From: Xenococcus sp039190385
Lineage (GTDB): Bacteria > Cyanobacteriota > Cyanobacteriia > Cyanobacteriales > Xenococcaceae
Assembly (NCBI GenBank): GCA_039190385.1
Contig: JBCCYD010000172.1
Location: 1-11,737, forward strand
Length of the DNA: 11,737 bases
Reading direction: 5' to 3'
The notes beneath the pieces are model-generated. The model ran no database searches, was not told where the DNA came from, and was given only the letters and a program-made list of their open reading frames with translations. Both the position numbers and the translations under genes were made by a program. Positions 6,485 to 11,737 of the stretch are shown here, piece after piece. How positions within the stretch are numbered: position 1 is the stretch's first letter; every line of letters starts with the position of its first letter.

Positions 6485-7294
6485 ATGTTAACTAAATTTC
6501 GCAATCTCTATCCTCAAGGAAGCATTCTTAGTGAATTAATTGATATTGATCGAGGAGTCTATATTGTTCGAGTCTCAATCCAAGTTCATAGTATAACTTT
6601 AGCTACAGGCTTAGCTGGAGAGGATACAGTAGAAAAAGCAGAAGATAAGGCCAGAAATAGAGCTCTACAAGCTTTAGTCCTCGAAGATGGTCATTTAAGC
6701 TTGAATTTAGCAACGAAGATAACGTCTACTACTACAGCCCAAAGTAATTATTCCCCTAAAACCGAGAGTCTCAAACCTATATCTTCGAGCAAGATTGAAA
6801 CTCCTCCCAAAATAGTAATTCCCCAGGAAGAACTAGTGACGGCGACGGTGAGCCCTCAAATAACAGCTCCGACCATTGAACCTTCTAAACCTGCTGTTGA
6901 GACCAAGAAGATACCGCAGCCTGAACCGGAAGTGATTCTCCAGTCTTTTGAGCCAGAACTACCCGTTACGATCCTAGACGATCGCGAAGATGTTTTGGAA
7001 CCACCATTAGAGCTACAACCACCAGAAGATAATTATGCGATTGCCCAATCAGCAATCTCAGAGCCAGTAATCCCAGAACCAGTAACCCCAGAACCATCAG
7101 CGCCAGAACCTCCTGAAGCATTCGACTTCAATCAGATCAGACATAAAATTGACCTAGAGATGAAACGTTTAAGTTGGACAAAAGAACAAGGTCGAGATTA
7201 TCTCCTCAGTACTTATGGCAAGCGATCGCGTTTACATCTAACCGATGATGAGTTATTGGAATTTTGGCATTATCTAGAAACCCTATCTAATTAA
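6485..7294 (+). CDS. Cyanobacterial conserved-type protein, unknown function, two ends plus Pro/Glu linker
   Basis: The product is 269 residues from the ATG at 6485; a TTG two codons earlier (6479) is less likely and adds nothing. Residues ~1-68 look like a small alpha/beta domain (MLTKFRNLYPQGSILSELI, 'YIVRVSIQVHSITLATGLA', 'KAEDKARNRALQAL'). A long Pro/Glu/Ser-rich, probably disordered linker follows (~75-215, with 'EPVIPEPVTPEP'). A helical C-terminal module of about 55 residues closes the protein, with 'WTKEQGRDYLLSTYGKRSR' and 'LTDDELLEFWHYLETL'. The N-terminal part resembles double-stranded-RNA-binding or Rad52-type folds in its strand-strand-helix pattern, but this is only a pattern impression. 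There are no signal peptide or membrane segments. The pentapeptide gene starts 11 nt after the stop, so the two are probably cotranscribed. I do not recognise a function. Confidence 0.75.
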   Translation: MLTKFRNLYPQGSILSELIDIDRGVYIVRVSIQVHSITLATGLAGEDTVEKAEDKARNRALQALVLEDGHLSLNLATKITSTTTAQSNYSPKTESLKPISSSKIETPPKIVIPQEELVTATVSPQITAPTIEPSKPAVETKKIPQPEPEVILQSFEPELPVTILDDREDVLEPPLELQPPEDNYAIAQSAISEPVIPEPVTPEPSAPEPPEAFDFNQIRHKIDLEMKRLSWTKEQGRDYLLSTYGKRSRLHLTDDELLEFWHYLETLSN

Positions 7295-7305
7295 AAAATC
7301 AGCAT

Positions 7306-8181
7306 ATGGCGTCGCTAAAGAATCTACAAAAAGGAGTTTCTCGCATCTTAACAGCTACTGCATTAACTTTTGGATTAATGCTGGCTATGTTTATTGTGGA
7401 AACATCGATCGCAGGAGAAGGGCAAGAATGTGGGCTACATCCGATTCATCATCACAAACGAGGATTCAGTGACACATCCCCAGAAGATATTAAAAGCTCC
7501 AAGGACTGGTTTTTTTGTGAGCTGGAAAACTCGATCTTCCTCGATTCCTTAGATGGCTTTGCTATGATTGTCGCCTTGTTTCTGTTCTTACTCGAAACTC
7601 CCGATCGCACTCAACAAGCTCAATACGAAGCTTGGCAAGTAGTTGATTCTGCTCACGGCCTCAAAACTAGTTATGCCAGAATACAAGCGCTCCAAGATCT
7701 CAATGAAGACCAAGTTTCCATGAAAGGGCTATCGGCATCGGAGGCGGATCTGAGAAATATCGATCTCAATGGAGCAGATTTAAGTAATGCCGATTTACAA
7801 GATGCTGATTTTCGCGGTGCGGATCTTAGCGGAGCCAATTTGAGTAATGCTAATCTGACTAATGTAGATTTTAGTAATGCCAATTTAGCCAATGCTCGCT
7901 TGAGTGGCAGTGATTTGACAGGCGCTAATTTTGTAGAAACTAATCTAAGTAATGTTGATTTTGTCGGAGCAATCATCGCTGATACTAATTTTGTGAGAGC
8001 AAATCTAGAAAGAGCCTATTTCGGGGATAATAGTTTTATAAAAACAAATCTCAAAGATGCTGAAATTAAGAAAACTAAATTTTTTGGGGTCGAAAATCTT
8101 TCTTCCGCACAAATTAAATCGGCTGCTCATTGGCAAGAAGCTATTTACGATGCAGCATTAACACAGGAATTAGGTCTTTAA
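7306..8181 (+). CDS. Membrane-anchored pentapeptide-repeat protein
   Basis: The 291-residue protein has a hydrophobic segment at ~13-31 (ILTATALTFGLMLAMFIV) and a loop at 32-80 with two Cys (42, 71) and a GLHPIHHHKRG stretch. A second hydrophobic segment lies at ~84-97 (GFAMIVALFLFLLE), and a cytoplasmic helical region follows to ~140. About 20 consecutive A(D/N)LxX pentapeptides occupy ~143-250 ('GADLSNADLQDADFRGADLS'), then a short C-terminal tail. Pentapeptides form a right-handed quadrilateral beta-helix used for protein contacts or DNA mimicry; the specific partner is unknown. Two membrane passes would place the repeats on the same side as the N-terminus. The gene lies 11 nt downstream of the 6485 gene without an obvious Shine-Dalgarno sequence, so joint expression is likely. 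Confidence 0.88.
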   Translation: MASLKNLQKGVSRILTATALTFGLMLAMFIVETSIAGEGQECGLHPIHHHKRGFSDTSPEDIKSSKDWFFCELENSIFLDSLDGFAMIVALFLFLLETPDRTQQAQYEAWQVVDSAHGLKTSYARIQALQDLNEDQVSMKGLSASEADLRNIDLNGADLSNADLQDADFRGADLSGANLSNANLTNVDFSNANLANARLSGSDLTGANFVETNLSNVDFVGAIIADTNFVRANLERAYFGDNSFIKTNLKDAEIKKTKFFGVENLSSAQIKSAAHWQEAIYDAALTQELGL

Positions 8182-8187
8182 TGCCTA

Positions 8188-8210
8188 GAAGTAGGAAGTA
8201 GAGAGGAGTA
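8188..8210. repeat. Short purine-rich tandem repeat
   Basis: GAAGTAGGAAGTAGAGAGGAGTA lies directly after the pentapeptide gene; it is a degenerate heptamer-like tandem (GAAGTAG). A related GAAGTCGGAAGTAAGG occurs at 6142-6157. This is the kind of simple intergenic repeat common in cyanobacteria; part of it could also serve as a purine-rich translation signal, although it is 25 nt from the next start. Confidence 0.4.
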
Positions 8211-8234
8211 GTAAATTAATTAGTCTTATTTAAC

Positions 8235-8438
8235 ATGAACTTTCAATTTTTCCCAAGATGCGATAACTGTAATAAAGTTATGAGGTACTCTGATGAAGAT
8301 AATCCCTCTAATTATTTTATGTGCTCTTTTTGCTTTCGATTTTTCTATCTAGATTCTGGAGGAAAATCTTACTACTTTTCTCGTGAAAATGGGAAAGTAA
8401 TTAGAGATTATCTATTGTCAGAAGAAGATGAAAAATAA
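8235..8438 (+). CDS. Small putative zinc-ribbon protein
   Basis: The 67-residue protein has two CxxC knuckles 18 residues apart: C-D-N-C at 9-12 and C-S-F-C at 30-33. Such spacing suits a single structural zinc site. It is rich in aromatic residues around the second knuckle (FRFFYLDSGG..YYF) and ends in an acidic tail (SEEDEK). There is no signal peptide or membrane segment. No strong ribosome-binding site precedes the ATG. It sits 53 nt after the pentapeptide gene on the same strand and could be a third gene of that transcript. The paired knuckles make a coding origin likely; the function is unknown to me. Confidence 0.6.
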   Translation: MNFQFFPRCDNCNKVMRYSDEDNPSNYFMCSFCFRFFYLDSGGKSYYFSRENGKVIRDYLLSEEDEK

Positions 8439-8501
8439 CAATTTGTCGTAGAACTTGATTTTGTCATCTTCATTTACTAGATGATATAAAGCACGTTTTG
8501 A

Positions 8502-9539
8502 TCAATTATGACTAATCGGCTCCTTTCTCAATCCAGATTTTCCTCCTACTGTATACCAATATTCCCACTGTCCCCCAGAAGCGGTAGACCAATCTTTTAA
8601 ATCAAAACGACCGCTTCCTTCTCTGGTTCCAGAAATTCGATAAACTTTCACGGCCTTGCCTTGATTATTCCAAATCAGCGGCCAACCAGGTTCCATTTGC
8701 TCTGGAATTCCACCATTAGCCTGTAAAAAGTAAGCATCTTGTCCCATACTAGTTCCATTGCCGAAAACCTGAGCAATTCCATTTTCATCAATAGCGACAA
8801 ATGCTCCTTCTTCTAAGCCAATGGCACGAGTATTGAGTTTGTCGCGATCTTGATTAATTACCTTAGCCAATAATCCGAGTAACCTTCCATATCTAGTTTC
8901 TGGATTTCGACTATTCATCCGATCTAAGTGAGTGTCAGTAATCACCCTTTCCAGATAAGGAATCTTCAGAAAGTCACTCTTATGAATGGTTTCAATATTA
9001 TAGTGAAAAGGATCGTCGAGTATTTCTGAACTCAGAATTCCCTTGTTGTCAGGAGCATAATAATAATCTCCTAAAATGGCCATCCCTGCACTAGTACCCG
9101 CAATAGGAACTTTTCTATGATTGACGGCGTAATTAACTTCGTCTTCAGTCTTAGTTCCTTCCCAATATTCTTGATAGTCATTTTGATCTCCCCCAGCGAT
9201 AAATAAGGCATCAGCTTGACGAATAAGTTCAATAACTTCTCGATCATTAGCCGCTTCACGACTGTCAATCGAGAGTTCGGCGGCTGAATTAATCCAATCT
9301 CGATAATTGCGACAAATCCATCTGGCCTGTTCTCCAATGCCACCAACACGAAGTACTAAATAATTTCCATATTTGGCTCGCGAAAGAAACCATTGAGTTG
9401 CCGCATCCTCTCCCGATAACCCTCCTTCAGCTCCACCAATTAATAAAACCCCTGATTCTGGAGTAATTAAACTCTCTTCACGATCTCTACAAGCCCGGTA
9501 ATAATCACGAGCATAATTAAAATCATATCGACTACTCAT
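8502..9539 (-). CDS. Cyanophycinase-like S51-family serine peptidase
   Basis: The 345 residues match the cyanophycinase branch of peptidase family S51, which cleaves cyanophycin (multi-L-arginyl-poly-L-aspartate) to beta-Asp-Arg dipeptides in the cytoplasm. Visible landmarks are GVLLIGGAEGG (30-40), AGGDQ (115-119), the nucleophile elbow GTSAGM with Ser150, TDTHLDRMNSR with His204 (201-211), and GLEEGAFVAIDENG (241-254). Core family members are about 270 residues, so this one has an extra C-terminal stretch of ~65 residues (from about 280) and a short N-terminal extension. There is no signal peptide. No cyanophycin synthetase gene is nearby, so a related isoaspartyl-peptide hydrolase is possible. 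An AGAGGAG ribosome-binding site (9549-9555) precedes the ATG. The gene is divergent from the TetR regulator and shares a 105-nt intergenic region with it. Confidence 0.85.
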   Translation of the reverse strand: MSSRYDFNYARDYYRACRDREESLITPESGVLLIGGAEGGLSGEDAATQWFLSRAKYGNYLVLRVGGIGEQARWICRNYRDWINSAAELSIDSREAANDREVIELIRQADALFIAGGDQNDYQEYWEGTKTEDEVNYAVNHRKVPIAGTSAGMAILGDYYYAPDNKGILSSEILDDPFHYNIETIHKSDFLKIPYLERVITDTHLDRMNSRNPETRYGRLLGLLAKVINQDRDKLNTRAIGLEEGAFVAIDENGIAQVFGNGTSMGQDAYFLQANGGIPEQMEPGWPLIWNNQGKAVKVYRISGTREGSGRFDLKDWSTASGGQWEYWYTVGGKSGLRKEPISHN

Positions 9540-9609
9540 AATTAATAACTCCTCTTGCTAAATATTGATTATCGCTCATATGCTTGTTTTTATAGTTATT
9601 GTCTTTCAT

Positions 9610-9638
9610 TTGACTTTTGTAGACGACTGGTCTACTAT
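9610..9638 (+). promoter_or_regulatory. Probable promoter of the TetR-family gene
   Basis: TTGACT (9610-9615) and TACTAT (9633-9638) are spaced 17 nt apart. The -10 element ends only 6 nt before the ATG at 9645, so the transcript would be leaderless or nearly so; no Shine-Dalgarno sequence is present, which fits. Confidence 0.55.
9619..9635. promoter_or_regulatory. Operator-like inverted repeat O1 in the TetR promoter
   Basis: GTAGAC (9619-9624) and GTCTAC (9630-9635) are perfect 6-bp arms around GACTG. The site fills the spacer and touches the -10 box, an ideal position for autorepression. It could also affect the divergent cyanophycinase-like gene. The AGAC...GTCT core recurs in the two other inverted repeats near the reductase gene. 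Confidence 0.6.
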
Positions 9639-9644
9639 TGATTT

Positions 9645-10235
9645 ATGAAGACAGCAAATAAACGTAATGACCTAATCCAAATAGGTAGCCAAATCATTGT
9701 TAAACAAGGATTCAAAGCAGCAAGTATTAATCAAATACTTACTGCTGCTGGCGTACCAAAAGGTTCTTTTTACTATTACTTTTCTAGTAAGGAGGATTTT
9801 GGGTTAGCTATTATTAATGATTTTGCTGGAAGATATCAAAATAAGCTAAACAATACTTTAGGAAATGAAACTTTGTCGCCCTTAGCAAGATTGCGCAAGT
9901 ATTTTGAATTGGGTATTGCAGATATGAAAGATTCTGAATGCGCTCATGGTTGTTTAATGGGTAATTTAGCCCAAGAATTATCGGCGCAGAATGAACTCTT
10001 TAGGGATCGCCTAAGTCAAGTATTTGCCGACTGGGAAGCTAGTTTTACTGAATGTCTTCAAGCAGCCGCAACTGCCGGAGAAATCTCGTCCAATAAAGAT
10101 ATACCAAATCTAGCTAAGTTTATTTTATCTGGTTGGCAAGGCTCTATCCTACAAGCAAAAGTAGCAAAATCTGTTTCGCCAATGGAAAATTTTCTGGAAA
10201 TTGTCTTCGAGACATTGTTGATTAGAGATTTTTAA
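9645..10235 (+). CDS. NemR-like TetR-family redox/electrophile-responsive repressor
   Basis: The 196-residue protein has an N-terminal TetR helix-turn-helix (~8-54) with 'ASINQILTAAGVPKGSFYYYF' spacing and 'SSKEDFG'. Its C-terminal half matches the LmrA/YxaF/NemR type ('HGCLMGNLAQELS', 'ILQAKVAKS', 'PMENFLEIVFETLL'). From my memory of the E. coli NemR sequence, its Cys106 (SGCLTVKL) corresponds to Cys103 here and its Lys175 (LQAKISRS) to Lys172, with the same 69-residue spacing. In NemR these residues form the switch that releases DNA upon reaction with HOCl or electrophiles. A further Cys lies at 99. The next gene encodes a NemA-like reductase, the same pairing as E. coli nemRA. Its start lies at the 3' edge of a promoter containing operator-like repeat O1, suggesting autorepression. 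Confidence 0.85.
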   Translation: MKTANKRNDLIQIGSQIIVKQGFKAASINQILTAAGVPKGSFYYYFSSKEDFGLAIINDFAGRYQNKLNNTLGNETLSPLARLRKYFELGIADMKDSECAHGCLMGNLAQELSAQNELFRDRLSQVFADWEASFTECLQAAATAGEISSNKDIPNLAKFILSGWQGSILQAKVAKSVSPMENFLEIVFETLLIRDF

Positions 10236-10238
10236 TTA

Positions 10239-10265
10239 AAGACTAGATATTCATGATCTGGTCTT
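10239..10265. promoter_or_regulatory. Operator-like inverted repeat O2 after the TetR gene
   Basis: AAGACTAGAT (10239-10248) pairs with ATCTGGTCTT (10256-10265) with one T/G mismatch around a 7-nt loop. It lies 4 nt after the tetR stop codon. The half-site CT(A/G)GTCT is shared with O1 and O3. As RNA it would also fold into a hairpin, but no run of T follows. Confidence 0.4.
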
Positions 10266-10274
10266 AACTCTGTC

Positions 10275-10304
10275 TGTTACTAGTAGACTAGTCTACTAGT
10301 AACA
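10275..10304. promoter_or_regulatory. Perfect 30-bp palindrome O3 upstream of the reductase gene
   Basis: The half TGTTACTAGTAGACT (10275-10289) is followed by its exact reverse complement (10290-10304) with no spacer. It contains GTAGAC-TA-GTCTAC, the same arms as O1 but 3 bp closer. It lies 35 nt before the reductase start codon, where a repressor would overlap the promoter or transcription start. It is followed by AAAAAAA on the plus strand, so it can also form a hairpin or cruciform. Confidence 0.65.
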
Positions 10305-10339
10305 AAAAAATAAACCATATTGCAATAGGAAAAAGAATC

Positions 10340-11455
10340 ATGACTAACGTGCCCCAACTTATTAGCCCTTTCGATGGAAAATTTTCTCTCAAAAATCGTG
10401 TCGTATTAGCTCCTATGACTCGCGCTCGTGCTCGTGCTAATAGAATGCCTAATGCTTTAATGGCCGAATACTATGCCCAGCGTGCAGGAGCAGGTTTAAT
10501 TATTACAGAGGCTACATCTATATCATTGCAGGGTAATGGGTGGGTCAATACTCCAGGAATTTATACCGATGAACAAGCAGAAGCTTGGAAACAAGTAGTA
10601 GAAGCTGTACATGATCGCGGAGCCAAAATATTTTTGCAACTATGGCATACCGGCAGAGCGTCTCACAGCAGTTTTCAACCAGATCAGGTGTTGCCTGTCG
10701 CTCCTAGTGCGATCGCAATTCAAGGGGCCCAAGCTCATACTCCCGAAGGCAAACAAACTTACGAAACTCCCAGAGCTTTGAATTTAGACGAAATTCCTCA
10801 AATTGTTGAAGATTATCGTCAAGCTGCAATTCGTGCTAAAGAAGCGGGATTTGATGGAGTAGAAATACACGGAGCAAATGGGTATTTGATTGATCAATTT
10901 TTACAATCTAAAACTAATCAGAGAACAGATGCTTATGGAGGTAGTTTAGAAAATCGCTATCGTTTTCTCAAAGAAATAGTTGAAGCCATCCTAACAGTCT
11001 GGGATGCCACGGGAGTGGGAGTTAGGCTTTCTCCCAATGGTGTTTTTAACGATATGGGTTCCAAGGACTACCGAGAAACGTTTACTTTCGTCATCGAACA
11101 ATTAAATAGCTATGGATTAGCTTATCTACATTTGCTAGATGGTTTAGCATTTGGTTTCCATGAGCAAGGAGAGCCGATGACTCTAGGAGAAATCAAGAAA
11201 GTATATCAGGGAGTATTAATGGGTAATTGTGGTTATGATCGCGACACAGCAGAACAGGCCATTGCCAGAGGAGATGCTGAGTTAGTAGCTTTTGGTAGAC
11301 CCTATATTAGTAATCCCGACTTAGTGGAGCGTTTTGCTAATAATTGGGAATTAAGCCCGGAAGCAGATGTATCGACCTGGTATTCAGGTAATGCTAGTCC
11401 TGAAGGTTATACTGATTTTCCCGCCTACAAAGATTCCAAATTGGTCAACGCTTAA
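10340..11455 (+). CDS. nemA: NemA-like Old Yellow Enzyme (FMN-dependent alkene/N-ethylmaleimide reductase)
   Basis: The 371-residue protein is a TIM-barrel flavoprotein of the Old Yellow Enzyme family, which uses FMN and NAD(P)H to reduce activated C=C bonds, maleimides, quinones and nitro compounds in the cytoplasm. Landmarks in order are VVLAPMTRARA (21-31), MAEYYAQRAGAGLIITEAT (41-59), FLQLWHTGR (98-106), HGANGYLIDQFL with the ligand-binding His177/Asn180 and proton-donor-type Tyr182, 'TDAYGGSLENR' (196-206), GVRLSPNG (227-234), AFGRPYISNPDLVERF (317-332), and the C-terminal EGYTDFPAY. All key residues are present and the length is normal. AGGA (10327-10330) lies 9 nt ahead of the ATG. The NemR-like gene is 104 nt upstream and a perfect palindrome lies between, implying direct control. 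A terminator follows, so the gene probably ends its transcript. Confidence 0.92.
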   Translation: MTNVPQLISPFDGKFSLKNRVVLAPMTRARARANRMPNALMAEYYAQRAGAGLIITEATSISLQGNGWVNTPGIYTDEQAEAWKQVVEAVHDRGAKIFLQLWHTGRASHSSFQPDQVLPVAPSAIAIQGAQAHTPEGKQTYETPRALNLDEIPQIVEDYRQAAIRAKEAGFDGVEIHGANGYLIDQFLQSKTNQRTDAYGGSLENRYRFLKEIVEAILTVWDATGVGVRLSPNGVFNDMGSKDYRETFTFVIEQLNSYGLAYLHLLDGLAFGFHEQGEPMTLGEIKKVYQGVLMGNCGYDRDTAEQAIARGDAELVAFGRPYISNPDLVERFANNWELSPEADVSTWYSGNASPEGYTDFPAYKDSKLVNA

Positions 11456-11465
11456 ATATTCTGAT

Positions 11466-11503
11466 ATGAGAATAAATATTTTTAATACTTATTCTCATTT
11501 TGT
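11466..11503 (+). terminator. Intrinsic terminator after the reductase gene
   Basis: ATGAGAATAA (11466-11475) and TTATTCTCAT (11489-11498) are perfect 10-bp arms around a 13-nt loop, followed by TTTTGTTT. It lies 10 nt after the reductase stop codon. The stem is AT-rich but long, which is normal for this base composition. Confidence 0.7.
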
Positions 11504-11528
11504 TTAGCAGGATATTCTACAAATAGTA

Positions 11529-11737
11529 GGGCACCTCGAAAAATTGATCTAGCTCCCCTCAAGTGAGATCCTGGAGTGGAAATGTTACCAAGGTAGAGCG
11601 CGATGACCTCCGCTAAACTAACAGACTTAAGCCAACGATACCAAAAACTAAAGCAGAAAAACGACTTTTTAATCAGACTCAACAAACTTGTTCCCTGGGA
11701 AGAGTTCCGACCGAGCTTAGAGCAGATGCGTCAGAAA
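11529..11737 (+). mobile_element. IS5-family insertion sequence, left end (rest outside window)
   Basis: The transposase start at 11603 runs off the window. The likely outer end is GGGCACCTCGAAAAAT starting near 11529, preceded by TAGTA: a G-rich tip 70-odd nt before the transposase start fits IS5-type terminal repeats. The matching right end and any target duplication are outside the window, so the boundary is inferred. Confidence 0.5.
11603..11737 (+). CDS. IS5-family transposase, N-terminal fragment (cut by window edge)
   Basis: An ATG at 11603, the first possible start after an in-frame TAG at 11594, opens a frame that runs 45 codons to the window edge. The segment FLIRLNKLVPWEEFRPSLEQ (residues 22-41) is the characteristic IS5-type opening ('L..L...VPW..FRP.L'). 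The catalytic DDE domain is beyond the window, so integrity cannot be assessed. It lies downstream of the reductase terminator and probably has its own expression signals. Confidence 0.8.
   Translation, partial: MTSAKLTDLSQRYQKLKQKNDFLIRLNKLVPWEEFRPSLEQMRQK

Noticed and set aside
6479..6487. TTG at 6479 as start of the unknown-function gene
   Set aside because: An ATG at 6485 in the same frame gives the more natural start MLTKFRNLYPQGS; the two extra residues have no support.
7671..7976. Open frame of 101 codons antisense to the pentapeptide gene
   Set aside because: Its Leu/Lys/Ser periodicity is the reverse-strand image of the repeated A(D/N)LxX codons; no start signal or independent family match.
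8464..8484. Hairpin TCATCT/AGATGA between the convergent 8438 and 8502 gene ends, considered as terminator
   Set aside because: Only six base pairs, AT-rich and without a run of T on either side; too weak to annotate.
9071..9349. Second minus-strand frame inside the cyanophycinase-like gene
   Set aside because: It lies wholly within the conserved core of that gene in another frame, with no motif or translation signal.
11482..11685. Minus-strand open frame overlapping the reductase terminator and the IS5 end
   Set aside because: It spans an IS boundary and runs antisense to a recognisable transposase start; composition gives no protein-like pattern.
1..11737. CRISPR array, tRNA or rRNA genes, phage genes
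   Set aside because: No regularly spaced repeats, cloverleaf with GTTC-type loop, rRNA blocks or phage structural genes were found on either strand.

Overview
The window looks like a cyanobacterial chromosome. The HIP1 octamer (GCGATCGC) recurs both in genes and between them, base composition is AT-rich, and several genes belong to families typical of cyanobacteria: a filamentous-haemagglutinin-type secreted protein with the characteristic C-terminal block, a cyanophycinase-type S51 peptidase, a membrane-anchored pentapeptide-repeat protein, and a Zam/VacB-like RNB protein. The genus cannot be fixed from the sequence alone. Insertion sequences cut off by the window edge lie at both ends: an IS630-type transposase start on the left (minus strand) and an IS5-type transposase start on the right (plus strand).

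Left part (1-3700), minus strand. Reading right to left, a hicA-hicB toxin-antitoxin pair is followed by an 842-residue secreted TPS-type adhesin. The adhesin upstream region, including its start codon, reappears in diverged form immediately downstream of the adhesin gene, next to the IS630 end. This suggests that a second adhesin copy once followed and has been lost. Both copies of the repeat keep a ten-codon mini-ORF 26 nt ahead of the (real or former) start codon. A strong promoter and an 8-bp-arm inverted repeat precede hicA. A nested HIP1-rich palindrome separates hicA from the next gene.

Centre (3715-8440). A 760-residue RNB/S1 protein (minus strand) has the RNase R layout but lacks most of the catalytic aspartates. 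A 487-bp gap with short repeats and no recognisable gene follows. A plus-strand pair comes next: a protein of unknown function with conserved-looking ends joined by a Pro/Glu-rich linker and, 11 nt later, a two-helix membrane pentapeptide-repeat protein. A 67-residue putative zinc-ribbon protein lies just beyond.

Right part (8502-11737). A cyanophycinase-like gene is divergent from a NemR-like TetR regulator, which is followed on the same strand by a NemA-like Old Yellow Enzyme. The regulator keeps the Cys/Lys pair that forms the redox switch in E. coli NemR. Three AGAC...GTCT inverted repeats surround it: one inside its own promoter, one just after its stop codon, and a perfect 30-bp palindrome ahead of the reductase. 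Together these look like a self-contained electrophile/oxidant-responsive detoxification unit. A clear intrinsic terminator follows the reductase, then the IS5-type element begins.
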